From Microbacterium croceum (GTDB lineage: Bacteria > Actinomycetota > Actinomycetes > Actinomycetales > Microbacteriaceae), in contig NZ_JAHWXN010000001.1 of NCBI RefSeq assembly GCF_023091245.1, forward strand, positions 186,001 through 250,000: a stretch of 64,000 nucleotides of DNA, read 5' to 3'. The stretch's first letter is position 1, and each line of letters begins with the position of its first letter. The notes under the pieces are model-generated. The model had not been told where the DNA came from, did not search any database, and saw only the letters and a list, made by a program, of their open reading frames with translations. The position numbers and the translations under genes were made by a program. This document shows positions 26,696 through 35,210 of this stretch, one piece after another.

Positions 26696-27283
26696 ATGGC
26701 CCTTCACATCACCGGAGACACCGCCGCTGACGCCCTGCTCACCGACAACCCGCTGGCACTGCTGATCGGGATGCTGCTGGATCAGCAGGTGCCCATGGAG
26801 ACCGCCTTCGCCGGGCCTCTGAAGATCGAGCAGCGCACCGGCGCGACCGACGCCACCGCGATCGCCGGCATGGCTCCGGACGAGTTCCTCGAGGCATTCC
26901 GGCAGACCCCCGCCGTGCACCGGTTCCCCGGGTCGATGGCCACCCGCGTGCAGACGCTGTGCCAGACGCTCGTCGACGACTGGGGCGGCGATGCCGCCGC
27001 GCTCTGGACGCGCCCTTCGTCAGGCTCAGGAGACACTCCCTCGGGCGCCGAGGTGCTGAAGCGCCTGAAGGCTCTGCCCGGGTTCGGCGAGCAGAAGGCG
27101 AAGATCTTCCTCGCGCTGCTCGGCAAGCAATACGGTTTCACGGGCGAGGGCTGGCGCGAGGCCGCCGGCGCCTACGGCGAGGAGGGTTCGTTCCGCAGCG
27201 TCGCGGACATCGTCTCACCCGAGTCGCTCGCCCAGGTGCGCGAGCACAAGAAGGCGATGAAGGCGGCGGCCAAGAAGGTCTGA
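26696..27283 (+). CDS. HhH-GPD family DNA glycosylase-like protein
   Basis: 195 residues. The order LLIGMLLDQQVPMETAFAGP, helix-hairpin-helix KALPGFGEQKAKIFLALLGK and the alpha-helical framework match HhH-GPD base-excision proteins. The usual catalytic lysine of bifunctional members is not evident, and the iron-sulphur cysteines of Nth/MutY are absent, so activity is uncertain. Residues around 105-115 (RPSSGSGDTPSG) are a loop encoded by dispersed repeat copy C at 27013-27034. CACACT lies six bases before the ATG, which also has GGAGG directly upstream. Confidence 0.82.
   Translation: MALHITGDTAADALLTDNPLALLIGMLLDQQVPMETAFAGPLKIEQRTGATDATAIAGMAPDEFLEAFRQTPAVHRFPGSMATRVQTLCQTLVDDWGGDAAALWTRPSSGSGDTPSGAEVLKRLKALPGFGEQKAKIFLALLGKQYGFTGEGWREAAGAYGEEGSFRSVADIVSPESLAQVREHKKAMKAAAKKV
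27013..27034 (+). repeat. dispersed repeat, copy C (inside a coding sequence)
   Basis: CCCTTCGTCAGGCTCAGGAG matches copies A and B with few changes and is read in frame as a Pro/Ser/Gly-rich loop of the glycosylase-like protein. Confidence 0.75.
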
Positions 27284-27330
27284 GCATGGAGAAGACGGGT
27301 CAGGGTGCGCAGGCGTTCCTCGCTGCGGTG

Positions 27331-27424
27331 ACGCCCGCACGCTGACGCCCGCACGCTGACTCAGCAACTCCTGCGGCCCCACGCAACTCTTGCGGCCTGA
27401 TCATCAGGATGTGGCCGCAGAACG
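27331..27424. repeat. short tandem and inverted repeats between convergent genes
   Basis: This gap holds two adjacent copies of a 14-base unit GACGCCCGCACGCT, two copies of GCAACTC(C/T)TGCGGCC 20 bases apart, and an inverted repeat TGCGGCC (27391-27397) with GGCCGCA (27413-27419). The hairpin could act as terminator for hhH-GPD and glyS, which converge here, though no T-run follows. Confidence 0.5.
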
Positions 27425-27470
27425 TGCAGAGGGCCGCAGAAGCTGCACGGATCCAGTTCCCCGGGCGGCT

Positions 27471-28856
27471 TCAGGCGCCGCGCAGGCGCTCGGCGAGGTA
27501 CGCGTGCAGCTCGTCGATCGAGATACGCTCCTGCGCCATCGTGTCGCGGTCGCGCACCGTGACGGCGCGGTCCTCGAGCGATTCGAAGTCGACCGTGACG
27601 CAGAACGGGGTGCCGATCTCGTCCTGGCGACGGTAGCGACGGCCGATCGCGCCCGCGTCGTCGAAGTCGACAGCCCAGGAGGCGCGCAGGGCGTCGGCGA
27701 CCTCGCGGGCCAGCGGCGAGAGCTTCTCGTTGCGCGACAGCGGCAGCACGGCGGCCTTGACAGGGGCGAGGCGCGGGTCGAGCTTGAGCACGGTGCGCAC
27801 GTCGGTGCCGCCCTTGGCTGTGGGCACCTGCTCCTCGGCATAGGCATCCACGAGGAACGCCATCATGGCGCGGGTGAGGCCGAACGACGGCTCGATGGCG
27901 TACGGCGTGTATCGCTCACCCGTGGCCTGGTCGAAGTAGGTCAGGTTCTGGCCGGAGGCCTCGCTGTGGCTGGAGAGGTCGTAGTCGGTGCGGTTGGCGA
28001 CCCCCATGAGCTCGCCCCACTCCTTGCCGGCGAAGCCGAATCTGTACTCGACGTCGATCGTGCCGGCCGAGTAGTGCGCGCGGTCATCTTCCGGCACGTC
28101 GACCTGACGCATGTTCTCAGGGTCGATGCCCAGATCGATGAACCAGTTCCAGCAGGCGTCGACCCAGTGCTCGAACCACTCCTGCGCGTCGGCGGGAGGC
28201 GTGAAGAACTCGATCTCCATCTGCTCGAACTCACGCGTGCGGAAGATGAAGTTGCCGGGCGTGATCTCGTTGCGGAACGCCTTGCCGACCTGGCCGATCC
28301 CGAACGGCGGCTTCTTGCGACTCGCAGTGAGCACGTTCGAGAAGTTCACGAAGATGCCCTGCGCCGTCTCGGGGCGAAGGAAGTACTGGGCGGAGTCGTT
28401 GTCGACGACGCCGAGATAGGTCTTCACCAGACCTGAGAACGCCTTGGGCTCGGTGTACTGCCCCTTGGTGCCGCAGTTCGGGCACGGGATGCCGGCCAGG
28501 CCGTTCTCGACCGTGCGTCCCTTGCGGGCCTCGAAGTCCTCGATCAGGTTGTCGGCGCGGAAACGCTTGTGGCACTGGCGGCACTCGACAAGCGGGTCGG
28601 TGAAAGTGGCGACGTGACCCGAGGCCTCCCACACGCGCTTGGGGAGGATGATGCTGGAGTCCAGTCCGACCATGTCACCACGACCGCGCACGAAGGTCTG
28701 CCACCACTGCCGACGGATGTTCTCCTTCAGCTCCGTGCCGAGGGGGCCGTAGTCCCAAGCCGACCGGGAACCACCGTAGATCTCACCCGATTGGAACACG
28801 AACCCGCGGTGACGGGCGAGGGCCATGACCTTGCCGAGGCGGGGCTGTTCGGCCAT
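27471..28856 (-). CDS. glyS: glycyl-tRNA synthetase (single-chain, alpha2 type)
   Basis: 461 residues, the normal size of the eukaryote-like class II enzyme used by actinobacteria. Class II motifs are present: motif 2 [21 protein letters not shown] and motif 3 [14 protein letters not shown], plus the N-terminal [16 protein letters not shown] and a zinc-type insertion CRQCHKRF...CPNCGTKG. It charges tRNA-Gly. A GGAG ribosome site precedes the ATG. Confidence 0.97.
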   Translation of the reverse strand: MAEQPRLGKVMALARHRGFVFQSGEIYGGSRSAWDYGPLGTELKENIRRQWWQTFVRGRGDMVGLDSSIILPKRVWEASGHVATFTDPLVECRQCHKRFRADNLIEDFEARKGRTVENGLAGIPCPNCGTKGQYTEPKAFSGLVKTYLGVVDNDSAQYFLRPETAQGIFVNFSNVLTASRKKPPFGIGQVGKAFRNEITPGNFIFRTREFEQMEIEFFTPPADAQEWFEHWVDACWNWFIDLGIDPENMRQVDVPEDDRAHYSAGTIDVEYRFGFAGKEWGELMGVANRTDYDLSSHSEASGQNLTYFDQATGERYTPYAIEPSFGLTRAMMAFLVDAYAEEQVPTAKGGTDVRTVLKLDPRLAPVKAAVLPLSRNEKLSPLAREVADALRASWAVDFDDAGAIGRRYRRQDEIGTPFCVTVDFESLEDRAVTVRDRDTMAQERISIDELHAYLAERLRGA

Positions 28857-28936
28857 GGCGGCTCCAATGGTCGGATGCGTGAGGGCCGCGTGAACACGGG
28901 CGTCCCCATTCTATCCGGGGTCGTCCTGGGCCCCCG

Positions 28937-28962
28937 GGCTCGACGAAGAGCACCGTCGAGCC
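28937..28962. terminator. hairpin between the GNAT gene and glyS
   Basis: Stem GGCTCGACG/CGTCGAGCC with an eight-base loop. It sits in the 164-base gap downstream of the minus-strand GNAT gene. There is no T-run, so a terminator role is tentative. Confidence 0.45.
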
Positions 28963-29020
28963 AGGGGTCGCGCTCGCGATGGCGTGCGCCGACGACTTCG
29001 TGCTGCTGCGGCGGTGACCC

Positions 29021-29710
29021 TCAGGCGGTGAAGAGGTAGCCGCGCTCCACGTCGAAGCCGGCGATGCGGAGGCCACGCCCGAGCCGTTCCTCCATCTCGG
29101 CGCGCAGACGCGTGCGCCACTCATGGGCGGCGGCCGCGTCGGATGCGCGCAGCGACTCGATGTCGGACGGGATCTCGAGGGTCTCGACCACGAGGTCGGC
29201 TGCGGGCGGCTTGGCGATGTCCGCGAGCGCCCACTCGACGTCGAGACGGTCGCTCTCGTCGCCTGCGTCACCGCCGCCGAAGATGCCGTACACGTTCACC
29301 GCATACCCGGTCACGCGTGCACCGAGCACCGTGAGGAAGAAGTGGGCGTTGCGGGCCACGAGCGGGTCGAACGTCCAGGTGATACGGCCGACGTCGCGGG
29401 AGAACGCCCACTGGCGCTGGTGCTCCTTGAGCTCGCGTCCCCAGCCGCGACCGCGGTACTCGGGGAGCAGCGCGGTGATGTGCGAGTGCATCGCCCGCTG
29501 CGCCGGCGCACCGAAGAACGCGATCGAGGCGCCGACCATGCGCTCCTGGTCGCCCTCTCCGTCGAACAAACCGACGACGTAGTTGCCCGATTGCTGCAGC
29601 GCGCGCAGGGTGCCGGCATCGATGACGCGCTCGGGGCCTCGGATGGAATCGAGGATGCCCTGGGCATCGAGGATGAGTTCAACGGTGTCGAGATCACGGA
29701 TGGTTCGCAC
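29021..29710 (-). CDS. GNAT family N-acetyltransferase
   Basis: 229 residues from GTG 29710, with CAAACT six bases upstream. The acetyl-CoA-binding motif A is clear in HITALLPEYRGRGWGRELKEHQRQ, followed by ITWTFDPLVARNAHFFLTVLGA, a pattern shared with GNATs annotated as chorismate-synthase-like or unknown transferases. The C-terminal third is less conserved. No neighbour indicates the substrate. Confidence 0.82.
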   Translation of the reverse strand: MRTIRDLDTVELILDAQGILDSIRGPERVIDAGTLRALQQSGNYVVGLFDGEGDQERMVGASIAFFGAPAQRAMHSHITALLPEYRGRGWGRELKEHQRQWAFSRDVGRITWTFDPLVARNAHFFLTVLGARVTGYAVNVYGIFGGGDAGDESDRLDVEWALADIAKPPAADLVVETLEIPSDIESLRASDAAAAHEWRTRLRAEMEERLGRGLRIAGFDVERGYLFTA

Positions 29711-29811
29711 GCGCCTAGTTTGCCCCTCCTTCGCCCGATCGCAGAATCGGGAACGCGCGGAAGCCTCCTCGGAGCGGCCCCGGTGTCTGCGGACGCCGAT
29801 AGCCTTGGCCG

Positions 29812-31254
29812 GTGGGAGCGAACGAGGATGATGCCAGAAGACGACTCAGCCGCACCCCTCCGAAGTGGGCGATCGTGGCGGTGCTGGCGTTCGCCGGGCT
29901 CTGCTCCTCGTTCATGTTCACGCTCGTCGTGCCGCTGCAGGCGGAGCTCCCGCAGCTGCTGAACGCATCACGCGAAGACACCACCTGGGTCGTGACCATC
30001 ACGCTGCTCGTGGCGGCGGTGGCGACGCCGATCTCCGGCCGCCTGGGCGACATGTACGGCAAGCGCCGCGTCGTGATCGTGCTCCTGGCCCTGCTCATCC
30101 TCGGCTCGCTGATCGCCGCACTGTCCGGCTCGATCGTCGGCGTCATCATCGGTCGCGCTCTCCAGGGCGCCGTGACCGGCGTCGTGCCCCTCGGCATCGC
30201 GATCATGCGCGATGTGCTGCCGACCGAACGCCTCGGCACCGCCGTCGCGCTGATGAGCGCCACGATGGGCGTGGGCGGCGCGATCGGGATGCCGGTCGCC
30301 GCGCTGCTCGCCCAGAACGCCGACTGGCACTGGCTGTTCTGGCTGGCGGCCGGGCTCGGCGTGATCGGTCTCGCGCTCGTGCTCGCCGTGATCCCCGAAG
30401 ACGTGCTCCGCTTCCCCGGACGCCTCGATGTGCTCGGGGCCATCGGTCTCGCGATCGGCCTCACCGGCATCCTGCTGTTCGTCTCGCGTGGCGCGGAGTG
30501 GGGCTGGACAGCTCCGCTCAGCCTCACCTGCATCATCGGTGGCGTCGTGGTGCTGCTGGGGTGGGGCTGGTACCAGCTGCGCACCGACGACCCGCTGCTC
30601 GACCTGCGCGTCGCCGCGCGACCGGCCGTGCTGTTCACCAACATCGCTGCGATCGGCATGGGCTTCGCCCTGTTCGCGTCGAACGTGACCTTCCCGCAGC
30701 TGCTCGAGGGGCCGGTCTCGTCCGGCTCGGGCTTCGGGCTAGACATGGTCGCCGCGTCGCTGATCATCATGCCGGCCGGACTCGTGATGATGGTCATCTC
30801 GCCGCTGTCGGGCTGGCTGGAGCGCACGGTGGGCCCGCGGCCGCTCTTCACGGTCGGAGCGACTGCCATCGTGCTCGCCTACGTGTTCGTGTTGCTGTGG
30901 TCGAGCGAGGTCTGGCACATCCTGGCCGCGAACCTGCTGATCGGCGTCGGCATCGGCTTCACGTTCGCCGCGATGCCGATGATCATCATGCGCTCGGTGC
31001 CCGCGAGCGAGACCGGCGCCTCCAATGGGCTGAACGCGCTGTTCCGCTCCGTCGGCACGTCGAGCGCCTCCGCCGTGATGGGCGGGGTGCTCGCCGCGAT
31101 GAGCATCGACGTCGGCGGCGTCTCAGTGCCCACACGGGCCGCGTTCGACGTGTGCTTCTGGCTGGCGATCGTCGCCGGCATCGTGGCTGTGGTGCTGTCG
31201 CTGTTCATCCCGAAGCAGCACGCCGGGGAGCGGCATCCGTCGCTCCCCGGATGA
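29812..31254 (+). CDS. MFS drug efflux transporter, DHA2-like
   Basis: 480 residues from GTG 29812, with TAGCCT six bases upstream. Roughly 14 hydrophobic segments, the MFS motif A GRLGDMYGKRRVV between the second and third helices, and the exporter motif C region ATMGVGGAIGMPVAALL point to the EmrB/QacA-type 14-helix exporters, although the chain is shorter than most of them. The substrate is unknown. It is divergent from the GNAT gene and converges with an unknown small gene. Confidence 0.87.
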   Translation: MGANEDDARRRLSRTPPKWAIVAVLAFAGLCSSFMFTLVVPLQAELPQLLNASREDTTWVVTITLLVAAVATPISGRLGDMYGKRRVVIVLLALLILGSLIAALSGSIVGVIIGRALQGAVTGVVPLGIAIMRDVLPTERLGTAVALMSATMGVGGAIGMPVAALLAQNADWHWLFWLAAGLGVIGLALVLAVIPEDVLRFPGRLDVLGAIGLAIGLTGILLFVSRGAEWGWTAPLSLTCIIGGVVVLLGWGWYQLRTDDPLLDLRVAARPAVLFTNIAAIGMGFALFASNVTFPQLLEGPVSSGSGFGLDMVAASLIIMPAGLVMMVISPLSGWLERTVGPRPLFTVGATAIVLAYVFVLLWSSEVWHILAANLLIGVGIGFTFAAMPMIIMRSVPASETGASNGLNALFRSVGTSSASAVMGGVLAAMSIDVGGVSVPTRAAFDVCFWLAIVAGIVAVVLSLFIPKQHAGERHPSLPG

Positions 31255-31272
31255 ACGCGGCGGGCTGAGGGC

Positions 31273-31674
31273 TCAACGCGAGAAGGTCCGCGGATCCGGA
31301 TCGTCCGCGCGTGGCGGCCGGAGCCGTGCGGGGATCGGCCATTCCACCACGAACTGCGCGGTCGCGGGCCTCGTCATGTCGCCGAAGTCGTCGACCTTCA
31401 CCACGATGCGCCCCGGTGCCCCCTCGTCATCGGGCGTCACCTCGAGGATGCGCACACGTAGCGGGCGCTCGGCCTCGCCCTCCAGCATCCACGGGTCGGC
31501 GAGCCAGGCGATGCCACGCTCTTCCAGCGCCGCCTCTGCGTCGAGCCACTCGGTGGCGGGGGATGCCGGGCGCCCCAGCACGTCGACGGCCGCCCACAGC
31601 TCCCCCACCGGGTGGATCCACCCGAGCAGCTCGCCGTCGTCACGGCGATGCGGGGTCCAGTCCGAGCGGGTCAT
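31273..31674 (-). CDS. small protein of unknown function
   Basis: 133 residues with TAGCAT six bases before the ATG at 31674. It starts TRSDWTPHRRDDGELLGWIHP and has two beta-rich halves (GWIHPVGELWAAVDVLGRPA; RVRILEVTPDDEGAPGRIVVKVDDFG) and a Pro/Arg-rich end. No family is recognised. It lies 20 bases from the following serine-hydrolase-like gene on the same strand, upstream of which it cannot be, since transcription runs toward lower coordinates; the two are separate units or a short operon with the hydrolase first. Confidence 0.7.
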   Translation of the reverse strand: MTRSDWTPHRRDDGELLGWIHPVGELWAAVDVLGRPASPATEWLDAEAALEERGIAWLADPWMLEGEAERPLRVRILEVTPDDEGAPGRIVVKVDDFGDMTRPATAQFVVEWPIPARLRPPRADDPDPRTFSR

Positions 31675-31693
31675 CCCTCGATGCTAGCGAGCC

Positions 31694-32629
31694 TCAGTGC
31701 GTGTACTCCATGAGCTCGACGCCCAGCACGCGGAACGCGTCGTGCGCGCGCAGCCGGTGCGTGATCGACAGGTCGTCGAAGCACACGATGAGCGAGTACG
31801 CGACGCCGGCGCGGGGCCCGGCCAGCACGCCTGCCTCGGCACGCACTCCGCGGTCGCGCCCTGTCTTGTTCACGAACAGCAGCCCGTGCGCATCATGGTC
31901 GTGTGCGAAGGGGTCGAGACCGGTGGAGGACGCGACCAGGCTCAGATCCTGGTTGAGGCTCAGCCACTCCGACACCTGGGCGCTCACCGCGGCGTCGACC
32001 ACCGCGGAGTTCACGAGGGCCGAGAACAGTCCGGCCAGCTCGCGCGTGCTGCCGACGGCGACCTGCGGCGCATCATCCGGTCCGCGCTGGTCGCGGAACC
32101 GGTCGAGCAGGGCCGTGCGGCGCAACCCGAGGGATTCGATGCGCTCGCGCACCCGCTCGTGCCCGACCTTCTGCAGCAGCGCGTTCACGGCGATCGGATC
32201 GCCGGCCGTCGCGGCCAGCACGGCAAGGTCTTCGAGCGGCAGAGCGGGTGCGTGCAGATGCCGCCACAGGCCCGACGTCGACACCGCGTCGATGCTGGTG
32301 CGCTCGACGATCTCGAGCGGATCGAGCTGCCCGCTCTCGAAGCCGGACGCGACCTCGATCAGCAGCGGCACCACCCCGAGCCCGGCGATGGGCAAGGTGA
32401 CGTGATCGTCGCCCGACAGCACGTGCTCGTGACTGTCGAGGTCGACGACGTGCACCGATACCTGAGCGCCGGAGTCCACGAGAGCTTCCAGCGCGCGCAG
32501 GGTCGAGGTGAACGACCGACGCCCGACGGCGGCCCGCCGTGGAAGGCGCCGCCCCGTGCGCTGAGAGCGGCGCAGCGCGGCGTCAGACCCGTTGGCGGGG
32601 TCAGGGACCGAGGGTTTGGGCGCGCCCAC
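31694..32629 (-). CDS. class A beta-lactamase-like protein lacking catalytic serines
   Basis: 311 residues from GTG 32629. The fold of class A beta-lactamase/DD-peptidase proteins (beta-lactamase2 family) is suggested by VSVHVVDLDSHEHVLSGDD, the helical core, and a kept KTG triad in LFVNKTGRDRGVRAEAGVL. The nucleophile motif SxxK is replaced (TLPIAGLGVVPLL), and the SDN element reads GDP in TAGDPIAVNALL. It has no signal peptide. A non-catalytic or altered role is therefore likely, possibly ligand binding. Confidence 0.75.
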   Translation of the reverse strand: MGAPKPSVPDPANGSDAALRRSQRTGRRLPRRAAVGRRSFTSTLRALEALVDSGAQVSVHVVDLDSHEHVLSGDDHVTLPIAGLGVVPLLIEVASGFESGQLDPLEIVERTSIDAVSTSGLWRHLHAPALPLEDLAVLAATAGDPIAVNALLQKVGHERVRERIESLGLRRTALLDRFRDQRGPDDAPQVAVGSTRELAGLFSALVNSAVVDAAVSAQVSEWLSLNQDLSLVASSTGLDPFAHDHDAHGLLFVNKTGRDRGVRAEAGVLAGPRAGVAYSLIVCFDDLSITHRLRAHDAFRVLGVELMEYTH

Positions 32630-32697
32630 GCAGGATCCTTACCGAGGAGGTGGAAGGGGACGCCGAGGGGCACGTTCCCCAGCGGCACCGATATCGT

Positions 32698-32716
32698 AAC
32701 CCCGCTTGTCGGGGTT
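32698..32716. terminator. short hairpin downstream of the M13 peptidase gene
   Basis: AACCCC/GGGGTT stem with a seven-base loop, between the peptidase gene and the hydrolase-like gene on the same strand. It could end the peptidase transcript; there is no T-run. Confidence 0.4.
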
Positions 32717-32760
32717 CTCTCACAGACTCCGGAGAATGGTCATCGGATGGTCACCCGCCC

Positions 32761-32814
32761 CGCGAGAATCATCACCAGATGGTCACCCGCGAGGCCGCGG
32801 GAAGCCACAGCGCA
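32761..32814 (-). repeat. diverged second copy of the M13 peptidase 3' end
   Basis: This segment repeats 32861-32912 with an offset of 98 bases. In the peptidase frame it would encode LWLPAASRVTIW followed by the same double stop TGATGA; the true gene end reads LWLPAESRVTIW. It is non-coding in the present arrangement. Confidence 0.8.
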
Positions 32815-32869
32815 GCCCGTTCACACCCCGGCGATCATCACCTGATGGTCATCGGAGCCCCGAGGATCA

Positions 32870-34834
32870 TCACCAGATCGTCACGCGCGACTCCGCAGGC
32901 AGCCACAGCGCATCGTTCTCAGCGACGTCGAAGGCGTCGTAGAAGGCGTCGATGTTGCGGACGATCTGGTTGCAGCGGAACTCGTTGGGCGAGTGCGGGT
33001 CGATGGTGAGCAGACGCAGCGTCTCGGCGTCACGGCTCTTCTGCTGCCACACCTGCGCCCAGGAGAGCAGCAGGCGCTGCACGCCGGTGTAGCCGTCGAT
33101 GACCGGCGCCTCCGCCCCACCCAGCGACAGCTCGTAGGCCTTGAGCGCGATGCCCAGACCGCCCAGATCGCCGATGTTCTCGCCGATGGTGAGCGCGCCG
33201 TTGACGTGGTGCTCCGGGTCGAGCCCCTCGGGGACCAGCTCGTCGTACTGCGCGATGAGCGCCTTGGTCCGCTCCTCGAACGCGGCGCGGTCGGCATCCG
33301 TCCACCAGTCCTGCAGGCGTCCGTCGCCGTCGTAGCGGCTGCCCTGGTCGTCGAAGCCGTGGCCGATCTCGTGGCCGATGACCGCGCCGATGCCGCCGTA
33401 GTTGGCGGCGGCGTCACGGCCGGCGTCGAAGAACGGGTACTGCAGGATCGCCGCGGGGAACACGATCTCGTTCATGGACGGGTTGTAGTACGCGTTCACC
33501 ATCTGGGGAGGCATGTGCCACTCGGTGCGGTCGATCGGCTTGCCCACCTTGTCGACGTGCCGGTCGTGCTCGAAGATCGCGGCGCGGCGCACATTGCCGA
33601 ACAGATCGGCGCGGTCGATCACGAGGCTGGAGTAGTCGCGCCACACCTCGGGGTGCCCGATCTTGGGCGTGAACGAGTCGAGCTTGGCGAGCGCCCGCTC
33701 GCGCGTCTCGGCGGTCATCCACTCGAGGTCCGTGATGCTCTGGCGGTAGGCCTCGATCAGGTTCGCGACGAGTTCGTCCATCGCGGCCTTCGCCGTCGGC
33801 GGGTAGTGCCGCTCGACGTAGACCTTGCCGATCGCCTCGCCCAGGGCGCTCTCGGTGACCGAGACGCCGCGCTTCCATCGCTCCCGGATCGACGGCACAC
33901 CGGTGAGCTCGGTGCCGTAGAACGAGAAGTTCTCCTGCACGAACTCGTCGGTCAGGTAGGGGGCTGCGGCGTGCACGACCTGGGCGCGCAGCCATGCCTT
34001 CCAGTCGTCGAGGCGCTCGGGGGTCAGCAGCGAGCCGAGTCCCTCGAGGAAGCTCGGCTGCGACACCACGATCTCCGCGAAGGCGGCCGGGTTCGACGGG
34101 GCGACCGCGTCACGCCACGGGGTGAGGTCGACGCCGGCAAGCGCCTGCACCTCGTCCCAGGTCTTCAGGTTGTAGGTGGCGACCGCGTCGCGGCTGCGCA
34201 CGTTGTCCCAGTGGTGCCCGGCGAGCTCGGTCTCGAGCGCGATCGCGCGGTCGGCCGTCGACCCTGCATCGGGGATCCCGGCCAGCCCCAGCAGGCGCTC
34301 GAGGTGCGCGCGGTAGGCGGCACGGGTGTCGGCGAACGTGTCGAGGCGGAAGTAGCTCTCGTCGGGCAGCGACAGACCGGACTGAACGACCACCGGCACG
34401 TAGCGCTCGGGGTTGCCGGGGTCGCCGTCGACGTAGAAGCCGATCAGGTGCGCGCGACCGTCGCGGTCGTAGGCGCCGACCGTGCGGAGGAAGGAGGGGA
34501 TGCCGTCGATCGCCTCGATCTCGGCGAGGGTCTCCGCGAGCGGGGTCACCCCGGCTGCGGCGATGCGCTCGGTGTCCATGAAGCTCGCGAACAGCCCGCC
34601 GATCTTGCCGGCGAGGGTGTCGGGCTCGGCATCCTGCGACTCCTCGATGATGGCGCGGACGTCGGCCTCCGCCTGCTCGGCGAGCAGATGGAACGATCCC
34701 CAGCGGGCCTTGTCACCCGGGATCTCGGTGCGTGCGAGCCACGCGCCGTTGACGTGGCGGTACAGATCGTCCTGCGGACGGATGTCGGAGCTGAACTCGT
34801 CGGTGGCCAGGCCTGCGGGGAGAACGTCAGTCAT
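32870..34834 (-). CDS. M13 family (neprilysin/PepO-like) zinc metallopeptidase
   Basis: 654 residues with TAGGGT six bases before the ATG. The zinc site VIGHEIGHGFDDQG supplies two histidines and the catalytic glutamate, and ENIGDLGGLGIALKAY supplies the third ligand; NAYYNPSMNEIVFPA is the substrate-binding strand of M13 enzymes. No signal peptide or anchor is present, so it acts in the cytoplasm, like PepO, cutting small peptides. The gene ends in TGATGA. The 240 bases to the next gene contain a diverged copy of its own 3' end. Confidence 0.93.
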   Translation of the reverse strand: MTDVLPAGLATDEFSSDIRPQDDLYRHVNGAWLARTEIPGDKARWGSFHLLAEQAEADVRAIIEESQDAEPDTLAGKIGGLFASFMDTERIAAAGVTPLAETLAEIEAIDGIPSFLRTVGAYDRDGRAHLIGFYVDGDPGNPERYVPVVVQSGLSLPDESYFRLDTFADTRAAYRAHLERLLGLAGIPDAGSTADRAIALETELAGHHWDNVRSRDAVATYNLKTWDEVQALAGVDLTPWRDAVAPSNPAAFAEIVVSQPSFLEGLGSLLTPERLDDWKAWLRAQVVHAAAPYLTDEFVQENFSFYGTELTGVPSIRERWKRGVSVTESALGEAIGKVYVERHYPPTAKAAMDELVANLIEAYRQSITDLEWMTAETRERALAKLDSFTPKIGHPEVWRDYSSLVIDRADLFGNVRRAAIFEHDRHVDKVGKPIDRTEWHMPPQMVNAYYNPSMNEIVFPAAILQYPFFDAGRDAAANYGGIGAVIGHEIGHGFDDQGSRYDGDGRLQDWWTDADRAAFEERTKALIAQYDELVPEGLDPEHHVNGALTIGENIGDLGGLGIALKAYELSLGGAEAPVIDGYTGVQRLLLSWAQVWQQKSRDAETLRLLTIDPHSPNEFRCNQIVRNIDAFYDAFDVAENDALWLPAESRVTIW

Positions 34835-34931
34835 GCGTCCACCCTATGACCCGCCTCTCCCACCGGCGCGGAACGAGCTCTCGAGTCGATGCCGTGCGCT
34901 CGGCGCGAAGCGCTCAGCGTCGGTGGCGGGG

Positions 34932-35210
34932 TCAATCCCGGCGACGGATGCCGAAGCGGCGGCGCGGTCGCGCGGGTTCCTCTGCAGACGCGGCCACGGA
35001 TCGGGCAGCGCGTCGTGCCGCCCAGGCGGCGACCTCGGCATCGATGTCGCGCGGCGAGGTCACGACGGGCGGGCCGCCCTGCAACTGGCGTCTGGCTTCG
35101 CGCACCCGGCTGTTGAAGTCCTCCACCCTACGACCGCGCAAGAATGCCGGCGCCGGCAGGAGGCGCGACGTCGACGCCAGCCCATAGGCTCTGAGGATGA
35201 CCGCGCGCAT
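34932..35210 (-). CDS. small basic protein of unknown function, start overlapping the MATE gene
   Basis: 92 residues from ATG 35210, beginning MRAVILRAYGLASTSRLLPA and ending in an Arg-rich tail RPRRRFGIRRRD. The middle (EDFNSRVREARRQLQGG...IDAEVAAWAARRAARSV) looks like a charged helix, as expected for a real protein rather than a chance frame. It has no recognised family. Its first 14 bases overlap the divergent MATE gene on the other strand, so an alternative downstream start is possible. Confidence 0.45.
   Translation of the reverse strand: MRAVILRAYGLASTSRLLPAPAFLRGRRVEDFNSRVREARRQLQGGPPVVTSPRDIDAEVAAWAARRAARSVAASAEEPARPRRRFGIRRRD

Noticed and set aside
27286..27345. Short frame encoding a 19-residue peptide after the glycosylase gene
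   Set aside because: It starts two bases after a stop without ribosome site, overlaps a tandem repeat and has no feature of a real peptide.
28783..29271. Minus-strand frame bridging the GNAT and glyS genes
   Set aside because: It overlaps two well supported genes in other frames and contains the hairpin region; no domain recognised.
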